The notes: generated from the sequence alone by a model not told the origin. A DNA stretch of 64,000 bases from Citreicella sp. C3M06 (GCF_018860705.1 NZ_JAHKQA010000038.1:62001-126000), one strand, 5' to 3'; counted from the stretch's first letter, positions 1-9,098 are shown. Program-made: numbers and translations.

Positions 1-382
1 CCCGGACCAGCTCGCCGTCGCCGTAAAGGTCGGCCATGACCTTTTCCAGCAGCTCGGCCCGCTGCGCGATGCCCTCGGCCAGCCCGTCCCATTCATCCTG
101 ACCGATGATCACCGGCACATGGCTCAGCGGCCAGTCGCGCATGGTCGATTCATCGCCGGAATACTGGCGGAAATACACCCCGGTATCGTGCAGATACTGG
201 TCGCCCCGCGCAAAGGAGCGCGCCAGCTGTTCGGGGCTCTTGCTTGCAAGATAGCGTATCAGCGGATCCCAGACAGGACGCAATGTCCCGTCCGGGCGCT
301 TCAGCTCATCGGCAACCCCCGGCAGGGACTCGTAGCCCTGAAGGAAGCGCATCAGCGCATCGGGTGTGCCGACCTTGTTCAA
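1..382 (-). CDS. Circularly permuted type 2 ATP-grasp protein, N-terminal part (cut by window edge)
   Basis: Only the first 127 residues are inside the window; the reading frame is open to position 1 and the C-terminal part is missing. Residues about 84-127 (WPLSHVPVIIG, then a QRAELLEK stretch and ADLYGDGE) match the start of the COG2308 circularly permuted ATP-grasp family, ATP-dependent amide ligases of largely unknown substrate. The start is TTG at 382: an in-frame TGA lies just upstream and a GGAG sequence is well placed; an ATG ten codons in is the alternative. It follows the transglutaminase/DUF2126 gene by 23 bases on the same strand, an association typical of this family, so the two are probably one transcript. 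Function beyond ATP-grasp ligase is not known to me. Confidence 0.8.
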   Translation of the reverse strand, partial: MNKVGTPDALMRFLQGYESLPGVADELKRPDGTLRPVWDPLIRYLASKSPEQLARSFARGDQYLHDTGVYFRQYSGDESTMRDWPLSHVPVIIGQDEWDGLAEGIAQRAELLEKVMADLYGDGELVR

Positions 383-405
383 GCGTCTCCATCTCCGTCA
401 CGGGG

Positions 406-3400
406 TCAGAGGCCGGGCATCCGCCGCAGATCCAGAGTCATCGGGAACTCTGGATGCGGATATTCGGTCTCTGGCCAATAGGAACCGGGGGTATGACCCA
501 GTTTCTCGAACCGCGCAAGGCGGCGGGCATCGGCTTCGTTGGTGTTCACCGGGAAGGTATCATAGTTCCGCCCGCCCATATGTGCGACATGATAGGTACA
601 TCCGCCCAATGCCTTGCCCGTCCATGTATCGAAGATATCGAACACGAGCGGCACGTTGACCGGCAGCGTCGGGTGCAGCGCCTCGGCCGGCTGCCACGCC
701 TTGAAACGCACGCCGCCAACCTTGACGCCATTGGCATCGGTCTTTGCCAGCGGCACCGGGCGTTTGTTGCAGGTGACGATATAGCGGTCCGAGTCCATCG
801 CGGTCAGCTGCACCTGCATACGCTCGACCGAACTGTCGGTATAGCGCACGGTGCCGCCGATGGCGCCGCGTTCGCCCAGAACATGCCACGGCTCGAGCGC
901 CTGATTGAGCTGCAGATGCACGCCTTCGTATTCGACCTCGCCCGCAAAGGGGAAACGGAATTCCTTTTGCGCCTCGTACCATTCGGAGCGGAAGTCAAAG
1001 CCGTGTTCCTTGAGATCGCGCAGCACATCAAGGAAATCCTGCCAGACGAAATACGGCAGCATGAAGCGGTCGTGCAGCGTGGTGCCCCAGCGCACCGGCT
1101 TGCCCTGAATCGGCGCTTTCCAGAACCGCGCCAGCAGCGCCCGGATCAGCACCTGCTGGGCAAGCGACATCTTGGCATCTGGCGGCATCTCGAAGCCGCG
1201 GAATTCCACGAGGCCAAGCCGCCCGGTTGGCCCGTCGGGCGAGAACAGCTTGTCGATGCAGATCTCGGCGCGGTGGGTGTTGCCGGTAACGTCGATCAGC
1301 ATGTTGCGCAACAGGCGGTCGGTCAGCCACGGCTGCGGCGGCTCGCCCTCTCCCGGCGCCGGGAAATGCGACAGCGCGATTTCCAGCTCGTACAGGCTGT
1401 CGTGGCGCGCCTCGTCGATGCGCGGCGCCTGACTGGTCGGCCCGATGAACAGCCCTGAGAACAGGTAGGACAGCGACGGGTGTCGCAGCCAATACAGCAC
1501 CATCGAGCGCATCAGGTCGGGCCGGCGCAGGAACGGGCTGTCGAGCAGCGTCTCGCCGCCGACCACCACGTGGTTGCCACCGCCGGTTCCGACATGCTTG
1601 CCGTCGATCATGAACTTGTCGGCGCCAAGCCGGGTCTGGCGGGCGTCTTCGTAGACGCCGAAGGTGATCTCCTTGACGTCTTTCCAGTTGTGGGCCGGGT
1701 GAATGTTGACCTCGATCACGCCGGGGTCGGGCGCAACGCGGATCACGTTCAGGCGGCTGTCATTCGGCGGGGTGTAACCTTCGATATGCAGCGGCAGGCC
1801 AAGCTCGGCGGCGGTTTGCTCGGCGGTGGTCAGCAGCTCGAGGTAATCCTCCAGCGCCTCGACCGGCGGCATGAACAGGCACAACCGGCCATCGCGCGGC
1901 TCGACCGCGATGGCGGTGCGCACCTGACTGCCCGCCGGATCGACGCCGACGCCCTGTGGCATCATGGCCTGGCGCGCGCCGGTGTCACGGGCCGCCGTAA
2001 CCCTCTGCTCGTGGCCGGGGGTGACATCGGGCAGGGTTTCCGATTCCTCGCGGGCCTGATCGGCCTCGTCCTGCGCAATGCGTTCCAGCGCGTCCATCAG
2101 CGCGGCGCGGCGCTCGTCGAATTCGGCGTGGAAATCAGGCAGATCCTCGACCGGCACCGAGGGATCGGTCGGATAGACATAGGGGTAGGACGAGGGCGGG
2201 ATGTAGGGCAGCGCGCCCAGCGGCAGGCGGAAACCCACCGGACTGTCACCGGGGATCAGGAACAGATGGCCGCGCCGGGTCTTCCATTTCTCGGACTGCC
2301 AGCGCGTGGTCGGCGGGACATGCTTGCTTTGCCACTGGCGCTGGATCGGCAGCACGTAGCCCGCCGCCTTGTTGAGCCCACGGTTGAACACCCGCGCGAT
2401 GCGCGCCCGCGTCTCGGGATCCTTGAGCTTGTTGTCTTCGGGGGTCACATTCACCGGAAGTTCGGCTTCCTTGATGATCCATTCCACCGGGTCTTCGAAA
2501 GCGGGCTGCGCGAAATCCGGGTTCAGCCCGATGTTCTCGGCAAAGGCGGCCATGAATTTTCCGGCGTCGGCGGCATCGGCCCCCTTGGCTGTTTCACGTG
2601 CGACAAGATCGGGGTTCTTCCAGATCGGCACGCCGTCGCGCCGCCAGTACAGCGAGAAGGTCCAGCGCGGCAGCGTCTCGCCCGGGTACCATTTGCCCTG
2701 CCCGTAATGCAGGAAGCCGCCCGGCGCGAAGCGGTCGCGCAGCTTGCGGATCAGCTGGTCGGCCTTGTCGCGCTTGGTCGGACCGACGGCGGCGGTGTTC
2801 CACTCGGCGCTTTCGAAATCATCGATCGACACAAAGGTCGGCTCGCCGCCCATGGTCAGGCGCATGTCCTGCTGCTGGATCACCGCGTCGACCTTGTCGC
2901 CAAGCTTGTCGAGCGCCTCCCATGCCTCGTCCGAGAACGGCTTGGTGATGCGCGGATGCTCGGCAGTGCGGATCACCGTCATGTCGAAATCGAACTCGAC
3001 CTTCGGCGCGCCGTCGGCGGCAAACCCGCCGGTGATTGGCGCGGCGTTGCGGTAATGCGGCGTTGCGGCCAGCGGGATATGCGATTCCCCGGTCAGCAGG
3101 CCCGATGTCGGATCAAGCCCGATCCAGCCAGCGCCGGGCAGGAACACCTCGCACCACGCGTGCAGGTCGGTGAAATCGTGATCGGTGCCGGACGGGCCGT
3201 CGAGCGCCTGAAGATCCGGCTTCAGCTGGATCAGGTAGCCCGAACAGAACCGCGCCGCAAAGCCGAGGTTGCGCAGGATCTGCACCAGCAACCAAGACGT
3301 ATCCCGGCACGAGCCGCGCTTGTGCTGAAGCGTTTCCTCGGGGGTCTGCACACCCGGTTCCAGCCTCACGATATAATCGATGTGCTGCTGCAGCTTCATG

Positions 3401-3846
3401 TTGATATCGACGAGGAAGTCGACGGTGTTCATCTTTTTCTTGGGAATGCCCTTGAGGTACTCCTTGAGATGCGCGCCGACCGGCTCGGGGCGCGAATAGA
3501 TGCGCAGATCGTTGCGAAACTCTTCGGGGTATTCAAACGGCCACTCATCGGCGATCTCGTCCACGAAAAAGTCGAACGGGTTGTAGACCGTCATGTCGGC
3601 GACCAGATCGACCTCGATCTTGAACTCGCGCACCGGCTCGGGGAAGACGAAGCGCGCCAGCCAGTTGCCATAGGGGTCCTGCTGGTGGTTGACGAAATGC
3701 CCGGCGGGCGACACCCGCAGCGAATGCGAAATCACCCGCGTGCGGGAATGGGGCGCCGGGCGCAGGCGGATCAACTGGGGCCCAAGTGTGACCGGGCGGT
3801 CGTACTTGTAGTGGGTCAGGTGGTGAATGCTTGCCGTGATCGCCAT
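406..3846 (-). CDS. Transglutaminase-like/DUF2126 protein, 1146 residues
   Basis: A large cytoplasmic protein with no signal peptide. Residues about 4-90 resemble the bacterial transglutaminase N-terminal domain and 90-255 the transglutaminase core, with a visible catalytic triad: Cys180 (GSCRD), His229 (DLHAWCEVF) and Asp245 (GLDPTSG). The remainder, from about residue 325 (MGGEPTFVSIDD) to the end, is the DUF2126 region that accompanies this core in many alpha- and betaproteobacteria. Transglutaminase-fold enzymes cleave or form amide/isopeptide bonds at Gln or related side chains. The next gene is a circularly permuted ATP-grasp ligase, so the pair may form and remodel peptide-like amide bonds; this is inference. 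The start ATG fits the first residues of the family (MAITASIHHLTHYKYDRPV). Length is normal. Confidence 0.88.
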   Translation of the reverse strand: MAITASIHHLTHYKYDRPVTLGPQLIRLRPAPHSRTRVISHSLRVSPAGHFVNHQQDPYGNWLARFVFPEPVREFKIEVDLVADMTVYNPFDFFVDEIADEWPFEYPEEFRNDLRIYSRPEPVGAHLKEYLKGIPKKKMNTVDFLVDINMKLQQHIDYIVRLEPGVQTPEETLQHKRGSCRDTSWLLVQILRNLGFAARFCSGYLIQLKPDLQALDGPSGTDHDFTDLHAWCEVFLPGAGWIGLDPTSGLLTGESHIPLAATPHYRNAAPITGGFAADGAPKVEFDFDMTVIRTAEHPRITKPFSDEAWEALDKLGDKVDAVIQQQDMRLTMGGEPTFVSIDDFESAEWNTAAVGPTKRDKADQLIRKLRDRFAPGGFLHYGQGKWYPGETLPRWTFSLYWRRDGVPIWKNPDLVARETAKGADAADAGKFMAAFAENIGLNPDFAQPAFEDPVEWIIKEAELPVNVTPEDNKLKDPETRARIARVFNRGLNKAAGYVLPIQRQWQSKHVPPTTRWQSEKWKTRRGHLFLIPGDSPVGFRLPLGALPYIPPSSYPYVYPTDPSVPVEDLPDFHAEFDERRAALMDALERIAQDEADQAREESETLPDVTPGHEQRVTAARDTGARQAMMPQGVGVDPAGSQVRTAIAVEPRDGRLCLFMPPVEALEDYLELLTTAEQTAAELGLPLHIEGYTPPNDSRLNVIRVAPDPGVIEVNIHPAHNWKDVKEITFGVYEDARQTRLGADKFMIDGKHVGTGGGNHVVVGGETLLDSPFLRRPDLMRSMVLYWLRHPSLSYLFSGLFIGPTSQAPRIDEARHDSLYELEIALSHFPAPGEGEPPQPWLTDRLLRNMLIDVTGNTHRAEICIDKLFSPDGPTGRLGLVEFRGFEMPPDAKMSLAQQVLIRALLARFWKAPIQGKPVRWGTTLHDRFMLPYFVWQDFLDVLRDLKEHGFDFRSEWYEAQKEFRFPFAGEVEYEGVHLQLNQALEPWHVLGERGAIGGTVRYTDSSVERMQVQLTAMDSDRYIVTCNKRPVPLAKTDANGVKVGGVRFKAWQPAEALHPTLPVNVPLVFDIFDTWTGKALGGCTYHVAHMGGRNYDTFPVNTNEADARRLARFEKLGHTPGSYWPETEYPHPEFPMTLDLRRMPGL

Positions 3847-4101
3847 GTGAGTCCCGTCTGCCTAAAGTGAAGTGCCAACTCTTGAGAATTACCCAATCGG
3901 TGATCACCCTGAATGTAAAGCTCGCGAAAGGGTCGAGGGCGCACGGGATCAACCCTTCTTGCGCCATCGCACCATCGTTGCGCAGTGGCGCGGGCTCTTG
4001 TTCCAAGGTCGCATGGCGCGTCGCCGGGTCGGAAGATTAGGCTTCGCCCAGACAGAAGGCCCCTCGCGCAAAGGCGGCCTCGCAGCGGAGGAACACCACA
4101 G

Positions 4102-5055
4102 ATGACGCCATCGACCGAGCATATCGACCGGGTCTTCAGGACCGTCAGCTCTGACCGGGCAGCAACGAAATCGCTGCTTGCGGCCTCGTGGAAACGCTCG
4201 ATGACCCATTACGGGCTCGACCCGGCGCAACGGCGGGCGAAAGACCGGCTCGATCAGCCCGCGCTGAGCCGTCGCAAGGATCGCGTCGGGCAGTTGCTGG
4301 ATATCGCCATGCCAAAGCTCGACCAGCTGTTCGGGCTGGTCTGTGGGTCTGGCTGCGGCGTGCTGCTGACCGATGAATTCGGCCTTGTGCTCGACCAGCG
4401 CCGGACCGACGCCGATGCGGGCACCTTCGATTCCTGGGGGCTGTCCCCCGGCGCCGACTGGTCCGAGGCCGCCGAGGGCACCAATGGCATCGGCACCTGC
4501 CTTGCCGAAACCCGGCGGCTGACCATTCACCGGGGCGACCATTTCCTCGCCCGCAACATCTCTATGAGTTGCATGGACGCGCCGATCTTCGGCCCCGATG
4601 GCGCGGTGGTGGCGGCGCTGGACATCTCGTCGGCGCGGGCCGATCAGACCGAAGGCATGAACCGGCTGATTGCCGCAACCGTGGCACAGACCGCCCGTGC
4701 CATCGAATCCGACCTGTTCCGCGCGTATTTCCCCAAAGCCCGGATCATTGTCGCCGACAGCGACGATGACGCAGCGGTTCTGCTGGCGGTCGATGCCGAC
4801 GATCTGGTGATCGGGGCGACCCGCGCCGCGCGGCGCAGCTTTCAGCTGGAACCGCGCGGCGCGCTCAAACCGCGCCCGGCGGCGGATCTGTTCGATCGCG
4901 GCGAGGACGAGCCGAGCGGCTTTGAAAAGGCCCAGCGGGCGGCGGTGGTACGGGCGCTGACCCGTGCCGAGGGCAATGTCAGCCAAGCCGCCCGTGCGCT
5001 CGGGATCGGGCGCGCGACGCTGTATCGCCGGATGAAACGGCTCGGCATGAGCTGA
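4102..5055 (+). CDS. GAF domain and Fis-type HTH transcriptional regulator lacking an AAA+ domain
   Basis: A 317-residue protein. The N-terminal half (about residues 25-200, including SGCGVLLTDEFGLVLD and TNGIGTCLAE) resembles the GAF sensor region of AcoR/AcxR-type sigma-54 activators, and the last 40 residues (RAEGNVSQAARALGIGRATL) are a Fis-type helix-turn-helix. No Walker A or GAFTGA motif is present between them, so it cannot act as a classical sigma-54 activator; it is more likely a DNA-binding regulator responding to a small aromatic or carbonyl ligand. The start at 4102 is chosen because a GGAGGA ribosome-binding site lies 10 bases upstream; an upstream in-frame ATG at 3985 would add 39 low-complexity residues. 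The gene stands alone, converging on the quinone oxidoreductase gene. Confidence 0.82.
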   Translation: MTPSTEHIDRVFRTVSSDRAATKSLLAASWKRSMTHYGLDPAQRRAKDRLDQPALSRRKDRVGQLLDIAMPKLDQLFGLVCGSGCGVLLTDEFGLVLDQRRTDADAGTFDSWGLSPGADWSEAAEGTNGIGTCLAETRRLTIHRGDHFLARNISMSCMDAPIFGPDGAVVAALDISSARADQTEGMNRLIAATVAQTARAIESDLFRAYFPKARIIVADSDDDAAVLLAVDADDLVIGATRAARRSFQLEPRGALKPRPAADLFDRGEDEPSGFEKAQRAAVVRALTRAEGNVSQAARALGIGRATLYRRMKRLGMS

Positions 5056-5061
5056 CAGCCT

Positions 5062-6024
5062 TCAGGGCATGGTGATCACAACCTTGCCGGTGGATTTGCG
5101 GGTTCGAAGCAGATCGAGCCCTTCGGCCACCCGCTCCAGCGGCAGCACATGGCTGACATGCGGGCGGATTCGCCCCTCGGCGTACCAGCCGAACAGGGTT
5201 TCCAGCGAGCCGGTCAGCACCCCCGGCGCAAAGTCGAGATAGCCCCCCCAGTACAGGCCCATCACCGTCAGGTTCTTGACCAGCAGGTGATTGGCCTTGA
5301 TCTGCGGCACCTCCCCCGAGGCAAAGCCGATGCACAGTATGCGCGCTTCGGGTTTGCAGGCGCGGAAGGCGTCGGTGAACTGCGCACCGCCAACCGCGTC
5401 ATAGACCACATCCGCGCCGCCCAATGCCTTGACCTGAGCGCGCAGATCCCCCGCCGTGGCGTCGATCAAATGATCCGCCCCGGCCGCCTGAGCCACCTTC
5501 AGCTTGTCAGCGCCTCTTGCGCAGGCAATCACATTTGCGCCCATCAGCTTGCCGATCTCGACCGCCGTCAGCCCGACCCCACCGGCAGCCCCAAGCACCA
5601 GCAGCGTCTCGCCGGGGCGCAGCCGCGCGCGGTGATCCAGCGCCAGATGCGAGGTGCCATAGGCGATCTGGAACGCCGCCGCGTCTTCAAAGCTCATGCT
5701 GTCGGGCATCTTCACCGTCCGCGCCGCGTCAAACACGCCGCGGCTTGCGAGGCCGCCCTGCCCGCCGAACACCGCGACCCGGTCGCCCACGGCAATTCCG
5801 GTGACCCCTTCGCCCAGCGTCTCGACCACACCGGCGACCTCCATCCCAAGCGTGAAGGGCAGCGGCGGCGTGTCCTGATAGCTGCCATCGATCATCAGCA
5901 GATCCGCGAAATTCAGCCCGCAGGCGCGGATCGACACGGTGATGTGATCAGCTTTCGCCGCGGGATCGGGCAACTCTGTCAGTTGCGGAGAAATATCATG
6001 CGAATTAATGTGATAAGCGCGCAT
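5062..6024 (-). CDS. NADPH:quinone oxidoreductase family protein (zinc-independent MDR)
   Basis: A 320-residue medium-chain dehydrogenase/reductase. The GroES-like N-terminal domain occupies about residues 1-115 and the Rossmann domain 120-250, with the dinucleotide-binding AAGGVG at 146-151. The structural and catalytic zinc cysteines of alcohol dehydrogenases are absent, which places it with quinone oxidoreductases and enoyl/crotonyl-type reductases. It probably reduces quinones or alpha,beta-unsaturated carbonyls with NADPH in the cytoplasm; the exact substrate cannot be read from sequence. It converges on the GAF-Fis regulator with only 6 bases between the stops and is divergent from the XRE regulator. 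Confidence 0.85.
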   Translation of the reverse strand: MRAYHINSHDISPQLTELPDPAAKADHITVSIRACGLNFADLLMIDGSYQDTPPLPFTLGMEVAGVVETLGEGVTGIAVGDRVAVFGGQGGLASRGVFDAARTVKMPDSMSFEDAAAFQIAYGTSHLALDHRARLRPGETLLVLGAAGGVGLTAVEIGKLMGANVIACARGADKLKVAQAAGADHLIDATAGDLRAQVKALGGADVVYDAVGGAQFTDAFRACKPEARILCIGFASGEVPQIKANHLLVKNLTVMGLYWGGYLDFAPGVLTGSLETLFGWYAEGRIRPHVSHVLPLERVAEGLDLLRTRKSTGKVVITMP

Positions 6025-6117
6025 TTGCGTCTCCGGCCTGTGCCATAGTTTGATCGTTATAAGCTTTTTGAGTCAATAACACGAAAATCTAGAATGCGAC
6101 TCATCTTTCACTCAACC

Positions 6118-6136
6118 TTAACTTGTTTCATGTTAA
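6118..6136. promoter_or_regulatory. Short inverted repeat in the divergent control region before the XRE gene
   Basis: The 281 bases between the oxidoreductase and XRE gene starts are AT-richer than their surroundings. They contain TTAAC-N9-GTTAA (6118-6122 and 6132-6136), about 170 bases upstream of the XRE start. It could be an operator for a dimeric regulator, possibly the XRE protein itself, but five-base arms are weak evidence. No coding sequence was recognised in this gap. Confidence 0.25.
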
Positions 6137-6305
6137 CCGTCCTCATCGTTAGGGGCGCAAAATGCTTGCTTCGGTGCAATCCGCCGATGTAGTTTCGCGC
6201 CATCAGGGATTGGCTGAGGCGACGCGTCTCTTGGTCGTTCGGCCGTTGATGCCAGAACAAGAAGAAAAGACATCGCCCCACCGGGCGTGATAGAAGGAAC
6301 AACCG

Positions 6306-6680
6306 ATGACGCATCCCGTCGACGTCCATGTAGGCAAACGCATCCGCCACCGCCGGTGGCTGGTGGGAATGACCCAACAGCAACTTGCCGAACAGGTCGG
6401 GATCAAGTTCCAGCAGATCCAGAAATACGAAACCGGTGCAAACCGGGTCAGCGCATCCCGGCTTTGGGATATCGCCGACGCGCTCGACGTCCCGGTGAGC
6501 TTTTTCTTTGAGGGCATCGAATCCGAACAGGACGCCACAGACGCCCCGGTCGCGGCCATGCCCGCCGACATCCTTGGCGACAAGGAAGCGCTCGATTTGG
6601 TGCGTTCGTATTACGCGATCCCCGAGAACCAGCGTCGCCGACTGTTCGAACTCGCCCGCGTCCTTTCCGACGTGGCTTGA
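6306..6680 (+). CDS. XRE-family helix-turn-helix transcriptional regulator
   Basis: A 124-residue DNA-binding protein. Residues about 9-63 form a Cro/C1-type helix-turn-helix (IRHRRWLVGMTQQQLAEQVG followed by QIQKYETGANRVSASRLWDI), ending in the usual DVPVSFFFEG. The C-terminal 55 residues are a helical tail of a type common in alphaproteobacterial XRE proteins, with no recognisable ligand domain. A purine-rich GAAGGA lies about 10 bases before the ATG. The target genes are unknown; it could regulate itself or the divergent oxidoreductase gene. Such short stand-alone XRE regulators are common in roseobacter chromosomes and are not a sign of phage here. Confidence 0.88.
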   Translation: MTHPVDVHVGKRIRHRRWLVGMTQQQLAEQVGIKFQQIQKYETGANRVSASRLWDIADALDVPVSFFFEGIESEQDATDAPVAAMPADILGDKEALDLVRSYYAIPENQRRRLFELARVLSDVA

Positions 6681-6734
6681 GCCTCTGGGCCCGCTGCGGT
6701 AGCTGATCAGCAGATCCAGCAACGGAGCGGGCAC

Positions 6735-7574
6735 ATGACCTCTACACACGCCAACGGGGCCAACGGCCGTCACCGTGCCGATATCTCCGAACCGCTCGCG
6801 GCAGAGCTTTGGGCGACCGCCCATGCGTTGGCCGATGCCGCACGCGCGGCGATCTTGCCGCATTTCCGCGCGCTTGGGCTTGATGCCGAAAACAAGGATG
6901 CCTCTGGCTTCGACCCGGTGACCATCGCCGACCGCGCCGCCGAGGTCGCGATGCGCGAGGTACTGGCACAGCGCCGCCCAGCGGATGGCATCCTTGGAGA
7001 AGAGCTGGGCAGCACAACCGGCACCAGCGGCCTGACATGGGTGCTTGACCCCATCGACGGCACGCGCAGCTTTCTGTCGGGCACCCCGACCTGGGGCGTG
7101 CTGATTGCTCTGTCCGACGACAGCGGCCCCCGGCTTGGCATTGTCGATCAACCCTTCACCGGCGAGCGATTCTGTGGTGGCCTCGGCCGCGCCGACTATG
7201 TCGGCCCGCTTGGCACCCGCAATCTTGGTACCCGAGCCACCACAGATCTGGCCAAGGCGATCCTCTTCACCACCTTCCCCGAGATCGGCGCCCCTGCTGA
7301 TCGAATCGCATTCGAAAAGGTCAAGGCGCAGGCGCAGCTGACCCGCTACGGCACCGATTGCTATGCCTATGCGCTGCTGGCGGCGGGGCACATCGACCTT
7401 GTGATCGAGGCGGGGCTGTTCCCCTATGACGTCGGCGGCCCGATTGCGGTGATCGAGGCGGCAGGCGGCATCGTCACCAATTGGGAAGGCGGCCCGGCCC
7501 ATGGCGGCGGCCGCGTTCTGGCAGCGGCGAATGCGTCGCTGCATGCCAAGGCGCTGGCGCTGCTCAACGGCTGA
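6735..7574 (+). CDS. hisN: Inositol-monophosphatase family phosphatase, histidinol-phosphatase type
   Basis: A 279-residue Mg-dependent phosphatase of the IMPase superfamily. Metal-binding motifs are visible: the Glu pair at 89-90 (LGEELG), DPIDGT at 105-110 (within WVLDPIDGTRSF), and YDVGGP with Asp232 near the C-terminus. The RSFLSGTPTWGVLIAL stretch resembles HisN-type histidinol phosphatases, which dephosphorylate L-histidinol phosphate in histidine synthesis, more than inositol phosphatases. The usual IAALVPI after the last metal Asp is replaced by VGGPIAV. No other his genes are in the window, so substrate assignment rests on family resemblance alone. It abuts the convergent peptide-binding protein gene with no intergenic space. 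Confidence 0.72.
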   Translation: MTSTHANGANGRHRADISEPLAAELWATAHALADAARAAILPHFRALGLDAENKDASGFDPVTIADRAAEVAMREVLAQRRPADGILGEELGSTTGTSGLTWVLDPIDGTRSFLSGTPTWGVLIALSDDSGPRLGIVDQPFTGERFCGGLGRADYVGPLGTRNLGTRATTDLAKAILFTTFPEIGAPADRIAFEKVKAQAQLTRYGTDCYAYALLAAGHIDLVIEAGLFPYDVGGPIAVIEAAGGIVTNWEGGPAHGGGRVLAAANASLHAKALALLNG

Positions 7575-9098
7575 TCAGGCCAGCCACCAGCGTTCCGCCA
7601 TCCGTGCATTGTCCAGCCCACGCGCCACCCCAAGGGTTGGCGGCGTGGCGATGCGCTCGCCCACCGCTGACAGGTGGTCGGCAAACACCGGGATCAACAG
7701 GCCACCTTCATCGCGCAAGATCTGCTGCATCTCGGAATAAAGCGCCCCGCGCCGGGCGCTGTCGAGCTCGGATCGGGCTTCGAGCAGCAGCGCCTGAAAC
7801 CGCGGGCTTTGCGCCATGCCCCAATGCGATTCGTTCCACGGCGCGCCGTGCTGAAGCGCGGTCGAGAACATCCAGTCTTCGGTCACCCGGCCCGACCACG
7901 CGGTGGCGCGGAACGGCGTGTCCTGCCAATCAGCATCCTGTGCACCGGTTGGCATGATCTCGATCCCGGCAGGGCGGGCGGCGTTCGCATAAAGCTGCGC
8001 CGCCTCGGCCGCGCCCTCGAACGCGCTGTCCGAAACATGCAGCGCAACGGAAAGCCGGCTGAGCCCCGCTTGCCGCAGATGCCATGCGGCCAGATCCGGG
8101 TCATAGGCTGGCGCAGTCAGCGCGGCGTCGTGGTGATTGAGCGGGCCGATGGGGCTGTCGGCCCCGATACGGCCATGCCCCAGCAACACGGCATCCAGAA
8201 TCGCCTGCCGGTCGATGGCGTGTTTCAGCGCCTGCCGAATGTGCCGCGCGTCAAACGGCGCAGTACTCGTCTGCATCGCGAAGCCGTAAAACTGGTTGCC
8301 CGACACCTGCTGCACCGTCAGCCCCGGCACGTCGCGCAGCCGCGCCGCCCGCGACGGTGCAACCCGGTCGATGACATCGACCTGCCCCGAGCGCAGCGCC
8401 GAAGCCCGCGCCGCGCCATCCGGCATGGCGTGAAATTCCAGCGCTTCGAACCAGCCCGCGGAACCGTCCTTGTAATGCCCCTCGACCCGCGTGCCGACAA
8501 AACGCCGCCCCGGCTCGAATGCCGCGACGCGATACAGCCCGGTGCCGATTCCCTGTGCCATCGCCTCTGGGATGCGGCTCGCCGGATAGATCAACAGCTG
8601 CGGATCGGCGAGCAGGTAGGGGAAATCCGCATTGCCCGCCGCCAGCGTGAACCGGATGCGATGATCCGACAGGCGATCCGCCTTTGCGATGGTCTCGACC
8701 AGCGGCCGCGCGCCAGAGCCGCCGCCCTTGTGTAGCGCCAGCGACGCGAGCACATCGCGCGCACCAAAATCGCTGCCGTCGTGGAAGCGCACGCCTTTGC
8801 GCAGCGTCACGTCCCAGATGCGCGCGTCGGCGCTGGCAGTCCAGTCGGTGGCAAGCTCGGCGCGCAGCGAGCCGTCGGCGGCGATTTCGGTCAGTGTGTC
8901 GAAAACGGCCATCGCCGCAGCGGCCATGAATCCGCCAGTGATCTTGCGCGAATCCCAGCTGTCAGTGGCGCTTGCGCCCGACAGCCCAGCCCGCAGCGTA
9001 CCGCCGATGCGGGCAGGCGCCGCGGCAAGACCGGACGCGCCAAGCACCGCTGCGGCCAGCGCGGTCTGGATCAGGCGACGTCGTTTGAACCCGCTCAT
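7575..9098 (-). CDS. ABC transporter substrate-binding protein, family 5 (peptide/nickel type)
   Basis: A 507-residue periplasmic binding protein of the DppA/OppA family. The N-terminus has a positively charged region (KRRRLIQ) and hydrophobic stretch ending near AAAPA, compatible with a Tat or Sec signal peptide. The mature part shows family 5 features: VRFHDGSDFGARDVLASL, an FAMQT strand, and HIRQALKHAIDRQAILDAVL. Proteins of this family bind oligopeptides or other small solutes in the periplasm for import. There are no permease or ATPase genes beside it, so it is an orphan binding protein that must use a transporter encoded elsewhere. Its ligand cannot be inferred. Confidence 0.87.
   Translation of the reverse strand: MSGFKRRRLIQTALAAAVLGASGLAAAPARIGGTLRAGLSGASATDSWDSRKITGGFMAAAAMAVFDTLTEIAADGSLRAELATDWTASADARIWDVTLRKGVRFHDGSDFGARDVLASLALHKGGGSGARPLVETIAKADRLSDHRIRFTLAAGNADFPYLLADPQLLIYPASRIPEAMAQGIGTGLYRVAAFEPGRRFVGTRVEGHYKDGSAGWFEALEFHAMPDGAARASALRSGQVDVIDRVAPSRAARLRDVPGLTVQQVSGNQFYGFAMQTSTAPFDARHIRQALKHAIDRQAILDAVLLGHGRIGADSPIGPLNHHDAALTAPAYDPDLAAWHLRQAGLSRLSVALHVSDSAFEGAAEAAQLYANAARPAGIEIMPTGAQDADWQDTPFRATAWSGRVTEDWMFSTALQHGAPWNESHWGMAQSPRFQALLLEARSELDSARRGALYSEMQQILRDEGGLLIPVFADHLSAVGERIATPPTLGVARGLDNARMAERWWLA

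Noticed and set aside
1480-3870. A 796-codon open frame on the plus strand opposite the DUF2126 gene
   Set aside because: It is an antisense shadow of a GC-rich gene; composition is Arg/His/Leu-rich, it has no recognisable domain, and the opposite frame has an intact catalytic triad.
6118-6136. TTAAC...GTTAA as a CtrA box
   Set aside because: The spacing does not fit TTAA-N7-TTAA; kept only as a possible operator.
6306-6680. XRE regulator as sign of a prophage or toxin-antitoxin unit
   Set aside because: No integrase, toxin or phage gene is nearby and neighbours are housekeeping genes.
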